From contig CM059577.1 of NCBI GenBank assembly GCA_030386875.1, forward strand, positions 22,269,038 to 22,333,037: 64,000 nt of DNA, in the 5' to 3' direction. Position 1 is the stretch's first letter. Every line of letters begins with the position of its first letter. The translations under genes were made by a program, and so were the position numbers. Below, in pieces: positions 42,300-52,700 of this stretch. Below the pieces are notes generated by a model. The model ran no database searches and was not told the DNA's origin. It saw only the letters and a program-made list of their open reading frames with translations. This stretch comes from Morinoia aosen. Its lineage: Eukaryota; Arthropoda; Malacostraca; Amphipoda; Talitridae.

Positions 42300-43700
42300 T
42301 TCGCGCCCAACTTAGGAGTCTGTGTAATCTATGTAATCTTGTGGCCTCGTGCCCAGCTTAGGAGTCTGTGTAATCTATGTAATCTCGTGGCCTCGTGCCC
42401 AGCTTAGGAGTCTGTGTAATCTATGTAATCTCGTGGCCTCGTGCCCAGCTTAGGAGTCTGTGTAATCTATGTAATCTTGTGGCCTCGTGCCCAGCTTAGG
42501 AGTCTGTGTAATCTATGTAATCTTGTGGCCTCGTGCCCAGCTTAGGAGTCTGTGTAGTCTATGTAATCTTGTGGCCTCGTGCCCAGCTTAGGAGTCTGTG
42601 TAATCTATGTAATCTTGTGGCCTCGTGCCCAGCTTAGGAGTCTGTGTAATCTGTGTAATCTTGTGGCCTCGTGCCCAGCTTAGGAGTCTGTGTAATCTAT
42701 GTAATCTTGTGGCCTCGCGCCCAGCTTAGGAGTCTGTGTAATCTATGTAATCTCGTGGCCTCGTGCCCAGCTTAGGAGTCTGTGTAATCTATGTAATCTC
42801 GTGGCCTCGTGCCCAGCTTAGGAGTCTGTGTAATCTATGTAATCTTGTGGCCTCGCGCCCAGCTTAGGAGTCTGTGTAATCTATGTAATCTTGTGGCCTC
42901 GTGCCCAGCTTAGGAGTCTGTGTAATCTATGTAATCTTGTGGCCTCGTGCCCAGCTTAGGAGTCTGTGTAATCTATGTAATCTCGTGGCCTCGTGCCCAG
43001 CTTAGGAGTCTGTGTAATCTATGTAATCTCGTGGCCTCGTGCCCAGCTTAGGAGTCTGTGTAATCTATGTAATCTTGTGGCCTCGCGCCCAGCTTAGGAG
43101 TCTGTGTAATCTATGTAATCTTGTGGCCTCGTGCCCAGCTTAGGAGTCTGTGTAATCTATGTAATCTTGTGGCCTCGTGCCCAGCTTAGGAGTCTGTGTA
43201 ATCTATGTAATCTTGTGGCCTCGTGCCCAGCTTAGGAGTCTGTGTAATCTATGTAATCTTGTGGCCTCGTGCCCAGCTTAGGAGTCTGTGTAATCTATGT
43301 AATCTCGTGGCCTCGCGCCCAGCTTAGGAGTCTGTGTAATCTATGTAATCTCGTGGCCTCGTGCCCAGCTTAGGAGTCTGTGTAATCTATGTAATCTCGT
43401 GGCCTCGCGCCCAGCTTAGGAGTCTGTGTAATCTATGTAATCTTGTGGCCTCGTGCCCAGCTTAGGAGTCTGTGTAATCTATGTAATCTCGTGGCCTCGT
43501 GCCCAGCTTAGGAGTCTGTGTAATCTATGTAATCTCGTGGCCTCGCGCCCAGCTTAGGAGTCTGTGTAATCTATGTAATCTTATGGCCTCGCGCCCAGCT
43601 TAGGAGTCTGTATAATCTGTGTAATCTCGTGGCCTCGCGCCCAGCTTAGGAGTCTGTATAATCTGTGTAATCTCGTGGCCTCGCGCCCAACTTAGTAATC
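42300..43700. repeat. Minisatellite, 46-bp unit, about 30 copies
   Basis: Unit holds TGTGTAATCTATGTAATCT, (T/C)GTGGCCTCG, (T/C)GCCCAGCTTAGGAGTC. Most variation is C/T at three positions. Degenerate half units extend to about 43800. Confidence 0.96.
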
Positions 43701-44116
43701 TTTAATCTGTAATCTCATGGCTTCGCGCCTTGTGTAAGAATCTGTCATCTGTAAGCTTTAATCTTTAATCTGTAATCTCGTGGCCTCGCGCTCAACTATT
43801 AGTCTGTAACAATCTTCTGGGCTTGGCTCGTATTTACCTATACTGGAAGGGCATCAGCTCCATAATACGAAAGTGTGCTTAGCTCGGTTTTTTCTTGCAG
43901 CCTATGAGACGTCGCCTGCCGCTTCACTGCTTACTGTGCTGCCGTGGTTGACGCAGCTGCTGCTGAGGCCCACTCGTCATGCTGCAGTGCATGACAATTC
44001 TTGACAGTTCTTTATTTGTGAATAAAGCTCATTATTAAATAATGGAATCCCCTTTCTGGGAGCAGTTCATCTTTTTCCCCATGGTTCAGGAAGTTTTAAC
44101 TAAAATTTTGTATAAA
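43701..44116. other. Array edge and unique DNA
   Basis: Decayed repeat to 43800, then unique DNA with AATAAA at 44021-44026, which could be a polyadenylation signal of an LTR or transcript. No gene is recognised. Confidence 0.4.
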
Positions 44117-45343
44117 GAGTGAGAGAAGTAGAGTCGTATTTCCAAGAGTGAGAGAAGCAGAGTCGTATTTCCAAGAGTGAGAGAAGCAGAGTCGTATTTC
44201 CAAGAGTGAGAGAAGCAGAGTCGTATTTCCAAGAGTGAGAGAAGCAGAGTCGTATTTCCAAGAGTGAGAGAAGCAGAGTCGTATTTCCAAGAGTGAGAGA
44301 AGCAGAGTCGTATTTCCAAGAGTGAGAGAAGTAGAGTCGTATTTCCAAGAGTGAGAGAAGTAGAGTCGTTTTTCCAAGAGTGAGAGAAGCAGAGTCGTAT
44401 TTCCAAGAGTGAGAGAAGCAGAGTCGTATTTCCAAGAGTGAGAGAAGCAGAGTCGTATTTCCAAGAGTGAGAGAAGCAGAGCCGTATTTCCAAGAGTGAG
44501 AGAAGCAGAGCCGTATTTCCAAGAGTGAGAGAAGCAGAGCCGTATTTCCAAGAGTGAGAGAAGCAGAGCCGTATTTCCAAGAGTGAGAGAAGCAGAGCCG
44601 TATTTCCAAGAGTGAGAGAAGCAGAGTCGTATTTCCAAGAGTGACAGAAGTAGAGTCGTATTTCCAAGAGTGAGAAAGCAGAGCCGTATTTCCAAGAGTG
44701 AGAGAAGCAGAGCCGTATTTCCAAGAGTGAGAGAAGCAGAGTCGTATTTCCAAGAGTGAGAGAAGCAGAGCCGTATTTCCAAGAGTGAGAGAAGCAGAGC
44801 CGTATTTCCAAGAGTGAGAGAAGCAGAGTCGTATTTCCAAGAGTGAGAGAAGCAGAGCCGTATTTCCAAGAGTGAGAGAAGCAGAGCCGTATTTCCAAGA
44901 GTGAGAGAAGCAGAGCCGTATTTCCAAGAGTGAGAGAAGCAGAGTCGTATTTCCAAGAGTGAGAGAAGCAGAGCCGTATTTCCAAGAGTGAGAGAAGCAG
45001 AGTCGTATTTCCAAGAGTGAGAGAAGCAGAGCCGTATTTCCAAGAGTGAGAGAAGCAGAGCCGTATTTCCAAGAGTGAGAGAAGCAGAGCCGTATTTCCA
45101 AGAGTGAGAGAAGCAGAGTCGTATTTCCAAGAGTGACAGAAGTAGAGTCGTATTTCCAAGAGTGAGAAAGCAGAGCCGTATTTCCAAGAGTGAGAGAAGC
45201 AGAGCCGTATTTCCAAGAGTGAGAGAAGCAGAGCCGTATTTCCAAGAGTGAGAGAAGCAGAGCCGTATTTCCAAGAGTGAGAGAAGCAGAGCCGTATTTC
45301 CAAGAGTGAGAGAAGCAGAGCCGTATTTCCAAGAATGAAAGGA
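44117..45343. repeat. Minisatellite, 29-bp unit, about 42 copies
   Basis: Unit AGAGTGAGAGAAGCAGAGCC plus GTATTTCCA. The variant pair GTGACAGAAGTAG then GTGAGAAAGCAG occurs at 44641 and 45133, marking a duplicated segment of about 492 bp. All three minus frames stay open for more than 410 codons; none is a gene. Confidence 0.96.
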
Positions 45344-45507
45344 GCACACCTTCTCCCAGTAATATTCATTAAGAGCGCTGTTCAATTGTTCGATCATTTT
45401 TCAGTGACTGCAACGAGAACCAAAAAATAAGCTCACGAGATTTAAGTCTCAACCAATTCAGGTGGTCGTGGCGGGTCAGCCAGCACCGGAAGTTACTTAG
45501 AAGCCTT

Positions 45508-45930
45508 ACGACGGCAGCTGCACCGCTACAACGACGTATGTTAGGCAAATATTCAGCCTTACGACGGCAGCTGCACCGCTACAACGACGTATGTTAGGCA
45601 AATATTCAGCCTTACGACGGCAGCTGCATCGCTACAACGACGTATGTTAGGCAAATATTCAGCCTTACGACGGCAGCTGCATCGCTACAACGACGTATGT
45701 TAGGCAAATATTCAGCCTTACGACGGCAGCTGCATCGCTACAACGACGTATGTTAGGCAAATATTCAGCCTTACGACGGCAGCTGCATCGCTACAACGAC
45801 GTATGTTAGGCAAATATTCAGCCTTACGACGGCAGCTGCATCGCTACAACGACGTATGTTAGGCAAATATTCAGCCTTACGACGGCAGCTGCACCGCTAC
45901 AACGACGTATGTTAGGCAAATATTCAGCCT
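45508..45930. repeat. Minisatellite, 53-bp unit, 8 copies
   Basis: Unit holds CCTTACGACGGCAGCTGCA, (T/C)CGCTACAACGACGTATG and TTAGGCAAATATTCAG. Copies are nearly identical; the outer ones carry C and the inner ones T at one site. Confidence 0.96.
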
Positions 45931-46269
45931 TTGAATGTTGCAACAAAGGAAAAAACAGTAATAAAGGCAGAAAATCCAGTGGACGAGTGAGAACATTGCA
46001 ACTCTTGGTGTAACGCAAAATAGAAGTGCGGACAGTTGCAAGTCAGGGTGCTGTGGCTCAGCGGTGCGAACTTGAGGCATCAACAGTACTCCTGACAACC
46101 GAAGGCCATAAATAGTGTATATGAGCCTGTTTTCTAAGGTTATACCCAACGAGGTGGTATAGACACTCGGTACACACTGCATGCTGGAGTTGTACAAAGT
46201 TAGAAACGTTGCAAGGGGTAGGGTAGTGGGAGGAGGTATTTGATTGAGGTTCAGTACGGATTTACGCAC
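45931..46269. other. Unique DNA, weak tRNA-like start
   Basis: GCTGTGGCTCAGCGGTGCGA at about 46049 resembles an A box, but no B box follows at tRNA distance. No gene is recognised. Confidence 0.35.
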
Positions 46270-47070
46270 ACGGTAATACAGGAGTTACGCACACGGTATC
46301 ATGATTATGCACACGGTATGAGAAGAGTTGCTCACGCGGTGTCAGAAGAATTACGCATACTGTATCAGAAGAATTACGCACACGGTATGAGAAGAGTTAC
46401 GCACACGGTATGAGAAGAGTTACGCACACGGTATGAGAAGAATTACGCCCACGGTATCAGAAGAGTTACGGTCACGGTATCACAAGAATTACGCACACGG
46501 TATCAGAAGAATTACGCACACGGTATCAGACAAGGTTACGCACACGGTATCAAAAAAATTACGCACACGATATGAGAAGAATTACGCACACGGTATGAGA
46601 AAAGTTACGCACATGGCATCAGAAGAATTACGCACAAGGTATCAGAAGAGTGACGCACACGGTATCAGAAGAGTGACGCACACGGTATGAGAAGAGTTAC
46701 GCTCACGGTATGAGAAAAGTTACGCACATGGCATCAGAAGAATTACGCACAAGGTATCAGAAGAGTGACGCACACGGTATCAGAAGAGTGACGCACAAGG
46801 TATGAGAAGAGTTACGCACACGGTATCAGAAGAGTGACGCACAAGGTATGAGAAGAATTACGCACACGTTATCAAAAGAATTACGCACACGGTATGAGAA
46901 AAGTTACGCACATGGCATCAGAAGAATTACGCACAAGGTATCAGAAGAGTGACGCACACGGTATCAGAAGAGTGACGCACAAGGTATGAGAAGAGTTACG
47001 CACACGGTATCAGAAGAATTACGCACACGTTATCAAAAGAATAACGCACACGGTATGAGAAGAATCACGC
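46270..47070. repeat. Minisatellite, 23-bp unit, about 34 copies
   Basis: Unit TTACGCACACGGTATCAGAA plus GAA. The marker TATGAGAAAAGTTACGCACA occurs at 46594, 46709 and 46893, that is 5 and 8 units apart. Confidence 0.95.
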
Positions 47071-47574
47071 ATACGTCGCGAGGGGAATTTTCTACAACTA
47101 CAACAAGCAACATACCTGTTCATTTTAGAACCTGTGCCATTTAATACAAAAATTACCCGATGCTTACCGAACTTTCCCTGTTTTCCGTTAACCAGAACCC
47201 AAAAATTCCCGTTACACCAATTACTGCAAAAAAAAGCGCCCCAGGATCAGGGAGGCACGACATGAAGTGCGCGAACATCAAAATTTGGCAGCAGCTCCAC
47301 AAACAGGCGCAGCAGGACACGCGGCTCACACTTCAATATTCCATAACAAAATATTCCCTCTTTTTCCCGGGCCTGACACTGCGGGATCAGCTCCTGCGAT
47401 AGCGGCAGCGGTCGATAGCTTCCTGTATCGCAGCGATAGCTCATTTTATCGGCCGCTGCGGCAGGTATCGACAGCGCGCAGGTCCGGTAATAAAACTCGG
47501 CTGTGCAACATTTGGCTTTTGTTTGTGTGGGCAGTGGTGGCCAGCTGGCTTGTGTTCTGGAGATTGTGGGGGCC
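47071..47574. other. Unique DNA, possible coding fragment and a hairpin
   Basis: On the minus strand 47247-47400 encodes a protein-like stretch including VLLRLFVELLPNFDVRAL; I cannot assign it. At 47403-47461 GCGGCAGCGGTCGATA and TATCGGCCGCTGCGGC form a hairpin with two mismatches. Confidence 0.4.
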
Positions 47575-47832
47575 ATCACGTGTGTGTTGTGTGGCTGTGC
47601 GTGTGTTGTGTGGCTGTGTGTGTGTGTTGTGTGGCTGTGCGAGCATGTGTTGTGTAACTGTGCGTGTGTGTGTTGTGTGGCTGTGCGTGTGTTGTGTGGC
47701 TGTGTGTGTGTGTTGTGTGGCTGTGCGAGCATGTGTTGTGTAACTGTGCGTGTGTGTGTGTTGTGTGGCTGTGCATGTGTTCTGTGGGTAAGTGTTTTGT
47801 TGTGTGGCTGTGTGTGTGTTGTGTGCACTGCC
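47575..47832. repeat. GTGTGTTGTGTGGCTGTGC repeat
   Basis: Irregular units of 16-25 bp. A block with GAGCATGTGTTGTGTAACTG occurs twice, about 90 bp apart (47640 and 47727). Confidence 0.9.
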
Positions 47833-48659
47833 GTTGTTCGCTGTGTAGGTTCGCTGTTTCGGAGAGAATAGCTCGTACATCAGCGCATCATTTTTGTCTC
47901 GGCATTTCCGTATATATTTTGATCAGATTAGATAGTGAGTCAGTGGAAGCGAAGTTTATGAGCATAATAACTCGGTATTGTAACTTTGTTGTACTATAGT
48001 ATAAGGGTGGTGTTAATGTCGGCATAGTGATCAGTATTACTGGGGCTCAGTGATTAATTTTGTTTTAAGATTTGTGAAGTGAAATTGTTGTATCGTGGTA
48101 CAGTATGAGTTAGTGTAGTGATTAATAAGGTGACTTTAATGTTGTATTGTGATTAATATGGTGATGGTTAAATATAGTACATTGCTTAATATGGCAACGG
48201 TTTTATATAGTATTATGGTTAATACGGAGACTGTTTAGAATAGCATTGTGATTAATATGGTGAAGGTTTAATACAGTATAGTGATAAATATGGTGATGTA
48301 TAGATTTTTCATGGACATGCATGACTAATATCGCGTAACATTACTTCCTGTAACATTACTCGAGTACCTAAAGTTGTCCTAGGAAGCAGAGCTATGATGC
48401 ATCAAAGACAGTCTGCCGTTCTCAGATGCCTCGCGTCAGTCTCCAGTTATACCGAATCAATATTTCTAAAATAATTTTTCTGCCTCTTAAATCTCACACG
48501 CTTTCTGCTGCTTGGGGTTTCATTTTCGAATCAAACTAAGTGAAGGGAAAGTATTCGAATATGCGTAAAATTCACCAGAGAGACGCAGAAAATAAGCACC
48601 GAATATAGGCTCACCTGAGACCCTTCTCTGATCCACGGCAGTGTTCCAAGTCCCAACCT
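47833..48659. other. AT-rich DNA
   Basis: A loose repeat of about 40 bp with GTGATTAATATGGTGA(T/A)GG covers 48020-48300. No gene is recognised. Confidence 0.5.
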
Positions 48660-48818
48660 AAAGTCTTGAATATACTACAACGGAAACTGTATCTTTAAGT
48701 ACACTGCAAATACTGATAAAATGTAAAGAATTTATGTCTCTAAGTACACCGCAAATACTGATAAAATGTAAAGAATTTATGTCTCTAAGTACACTGCAAA
48801 TACTGATAAACTGCAACG
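48660..48818. repeat. Minisatellite, about 53-55 bp unit, 3 copies
   Basis: Unit contains CTAAGTACAC(C/T)GCAAATACT, GATAAAATGTAAAGAATTTA and TGTCT. Confidence 0.88.
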
Positions 48819-49391
48819 AATAAGGCAAAAGTGAATAAGTTTCTTCATGCTCTAGGGTAACTTCACGAAAATCTCCATCACGAACATCATCAGGGAGCTT
48901 TAATTATTGTCCAGAATTTGAGGAAAAATAGAACCGGTCGAGGGCGAGGATTTTGGGCGGCCGCGACGGGACGCAAAGCTGCTTAAGGAAGGCGGATTTT
49001 GTCTCGAATCCAAAAGTAAAAGAACATCAAAACTTGCGTTCGCTCGGTCATTTCTTGGCTATATTTGGCCGCGAGCAGATGTTGCTAAGGTGGGAGAGGG
49101 ACCGAATGATGAATGTTGACTTTTGCAAGAGCTCCGACTTGATGTGTAGGGGCTGCTCTCTTATTCTGAGCATATTTATTTGGTTTCAATAGAGTAGAGG
49201 GTGCATATTTGTTTGTATGGGGTGTATATTTATTTATATGGGATGTATTTATTTCCAATGCACATTTTCTATTTCAGTAGTGTAGGGGGAGCGTTTTATA
49301 TTTCCAATAGGGCGATTCGTCGAAAATCTTACTCGAAGAATAAAAAGAAGATCCAGTGTAAAAATGTCCATCACATTAACTTTGTTGCAAA
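48819..49391. other. Unique DNA
   Basis: No gene recognised. From about 49310 the sequence may belong to a PLE terminal segment (next entries). Confidence 0.4.
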
Positions 49392-49422
49392 CGTTTCGGG
49401 ATTATTAAAACTCCATCATTAG
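49392..49422 (-). ncRNA. Degenerate hammerhead-like motif
   Basis: On the minus strand CTAATGA, T, GGA, a longer loop, TCC, CGAAACG. The first A differs from the CTGATGA core, so the copy is decayed. A related motif lies at 49656. Confidence 0.38.
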
Positions 49423-49655
49423 TGCTGAACAGGAGCAAAGTGAAAAATTTTAAAAATCACAATAAAACATATCTATATCCTATATATATTCCACAAAGTT
49501 CTCTGAATTTCTAAGAACCCTAATTTGTATTCATTCATACACAAACAGTTGAAGTTCATCACGTGACAAATTACGGAGAAATTCACTCTACATTTCCTTA
49601 TTGGAAGACTGTCAATCGTTTAAAATTTAATTCCTCGGAAGTCTATAAAACGCCA

Positions 49656-49683
49656 CGTTTTAATGTACAAACATCGTCATCAG
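49656..49683 (-). ncRNA. Degenerate hammerhead-like motif
   Basis: On the minus strand CTGATGA, CG, stem ATGT, loop TTGT, stem ACAT, then TAAAACG. The core CTGATGA is intact but GAAAC has become AAAAC. Together with 49392-49422 it suggests a PLE terminal pair just left of the satellite. Confidence 0.38.
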
Positions 49684-49746
49684 GCCGAAAATATACAGAA
49701 AAATTGTTCAGTCGCATTGGTAAAATGCAAATCTTATTCTTAAGCT

Positions 49747-52700
49747 ATATTCAGTATATGCGTGGCTGTAACACGCTGTGTTACATTCAGTATATGCGTG
49801 GCTGTAACACGGTGTGTTACATTCAGTATATGCGTGGCTGTAACACGCTGTGTTACATTCAGTATATGCGTGGCTGTAACACGGTGTGTTACATTCAGTA
49901 TATGCGTGGCTGTAACACGCTGTGTTACATTCAGTATATGCGTGGCTGTAACACGCTGTGTTACATTCAGTATATGCGTGGCTGTAACACGCTGTGTTAC
50001 ATTCAGTATATGCGTGGCTGTAACACGGTGTGTTACATTCAGTATATGCGTGGCTGTAACACGCTGTGTTACATTCAGTATATGCGTGGCTGTAACACGG
50101 TGTGTTACATTCAGTATATGCGTGGCTGTAACACGCTGTGTTACATTCAGTATATGCGTGGCTGTAACACGGTGTGTTACATTCAGTATATGCGTGGCTG
50201 TAACACGCTGTGTTACATTCAGTATATGCGTGGCTGTAACACGCTGTGTTACATTCAGTATATGCGTGGCTGTAACACGCTGTGTTACATTCAGTATATG
50301 CGTGGCTGTAACACGGTGTGTTACATTCAGTATATGCGTGGCTGTAACACGCTGTGTTACATTCAGTATATGCGTGGCTGTAACACGGTGTGTTACATTC
50401 AGTATATGCGTGGCTGTAACACGCTGTGTTACATTCAGTATATGCGTGGCTGTAACACGGTGTGTTACATTCAGTATATGCGTGGCTGTAACACGCTGTG
50501 TTACATTCAGTATATGCGTGGCTGTAACACGCTGTGTTACATTCAGTATATGCGTGGCTGTAACACGCTGTGTTACATTCAGTATATGCGTGGCTGTAAC
50601 ACGGTGTGTTACATTCAGTATATGCGTGGCTGTAACACGGTGTGTTACATTCAGTATATGCGTGGCTGTAACACGGTGTGTTACATTCAGAATATGCGTG
50701 GCTGTAACACGGTGTGTTACATTCAGTATATGCGTGGCTGTAACACGGTGTGTTACATTCAGTATATGCGTGGCTGTAACACGGTGTGTTACATTCAGTT
50801 TATGCATTGCTGTAACACGGTGTGTTACATTCAGTATATGCGTGGCTGTAACACGCTGTGTTACATTCAGTATATGCGTGGCTGTAACACGCTGTGTTAC
50901 TTTCAGTATATGCGTGGCTGTAACACGGTGTGTAACATTCAGTATATGCGTGGCTGTAACACGCTGTGTTACATTCAGTATATGCGTGGCTGTAACACGC
51001 TGTGTTACATTCAGTATATGCGTGGCTGTAACACGGTGTGTTACATTCAGTATATGCGTGGCTGCAACACGCTGTGTTACATTCAGTATATGCGTGGCTG
51101 TAACACGGTGTGTTACATTCAGTATATGCGTGGCTGTAACACGGTGTGTTACAATCAGTATATGCGTGTCTGTAACACGCTGTGTTACATTCAGTATATG
51201 CGTGGCTGTAACACGGTGTGTTACATTCAGTATATGCGTGGCTGTAACACGGTGTGTTACATTCAGTATATGCGTGGCTGTAACACGGTGTGTTACATTC
51301 AGTATATGCGTGGCTGTATCACGCTGTGTTACATTCAGTATATGCGTGGCTGCAACACGGTGTGTTACATTCAGTATAAGCGTGGCTGCAACACGGTGTG
51401 TTACATTCAGTATATGCGTGGCTGCAACACGGTGTGTTAAATTCAGTATATGCGTGGCTGCAACACGGTGTGTTACATTCAGTATATGCGTGGCTGTATC
51501 ACGCTGTGTTACATTCAGTATATGCGTGGCTGCAACACGGTGTGTTACATTCAGTATAAGCGTGGCTGCAACACGGTGTGTTACATTCAGTATATGCGTG
51601 GTTGCAACACGGTGTGTTACATTCAGTATATGCGTGGCTGTATCACGCTGTGTTACATTCAGTATATGCGTGGCTGTAACACGGTGTGTTAAATTCAGTA
51701 TATGCGTGGCTGTAACACGGTGTGTTACATTCAGTATATGCGTGGCTGTATCACGCTGTGTTACATTCAGTATATGCGTGGCTGTAACACGGTGTGTTAA
51801 ATTCAGTATATGCGTGGCTAAAACACGGTGTGTTACATTCAGTATATGCGTTGCTGTAACACGGTGTGTTACATTCAGTATATGCGTTGCTGTAACACGG
51901 TGTGTTACATTCAGTATATGCGTTGCTGTAACACGGTGTGTTAAATTCAGTATATGCGTGGCTGCAACACGGTGTGTTACATTCAGTATATGCGTGGCTG
52001 TATCACGCTGTGTTACATTCAGTATATGCGTGGCTGTAACACGGTGTGTTACATTCAGTATATGCGTTGCTGTAACACGGTGTGTTAAATTCAGTATATG
52101 CGTGGCTGCAACACGGTGTGTTACATTCAGTATATGCGTGGCTGTATCACGCTGTGTTACATTCAGTATATGCGTGGCTGTAACACGGTGTGTTACATTC
52201 AGTATATGCGTTGCTGTAACACGGTGTGTTACATTCAGTTTATGCGTGGCTGCAACACGGTGTGTTACATTCAGTTTATGCATTGCTGTAACACGGTGTG
52301 TTACATTCAGTATATGCGTCGCTGTAACACGCGGTGTTACATTCAGTATATGCATTGCTGTAACACGCTGTGTTACATTCAGTATATGCGTGGCTGTAAC
52401 ACGGTGTGTTACATTCAGTATATGCGTGGCTGTAACACGTTGTGTTACATTCAGTTTATGCGTGGCTGTAACACGTTGTGTTACATTCAGTATATGCGTG
52501 GCTGTATCACGGTGTGTTACATTCAGTATATGCGTGGCTGTAACACGTTGTGTTACATTCAGTTTATGCATTGCTGTAACACGTTGTGTTACATTCAGTA
52601 TATGCGTGGCTGCAACACGGTGTGTTACATTCAGTTTATGCGTGGCTGTATCACGGTGTGTTACATTCAGTATATGCATTGCTGTAACACGTTGTGTTAC

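Noticed and set aside
44086-45397. Three minus-strand frames of 415-433 codons, with Leu-rich membrane-like segments
   Set aside because: They are the 29-bp array; the LLLSLLEIRL words come from the repeat, not from a membrane protein.
46049-46120. tRNA gene start (GTGGCTCAGCGGT)
   Set aside because: No matching B box or acceptor stem follows.
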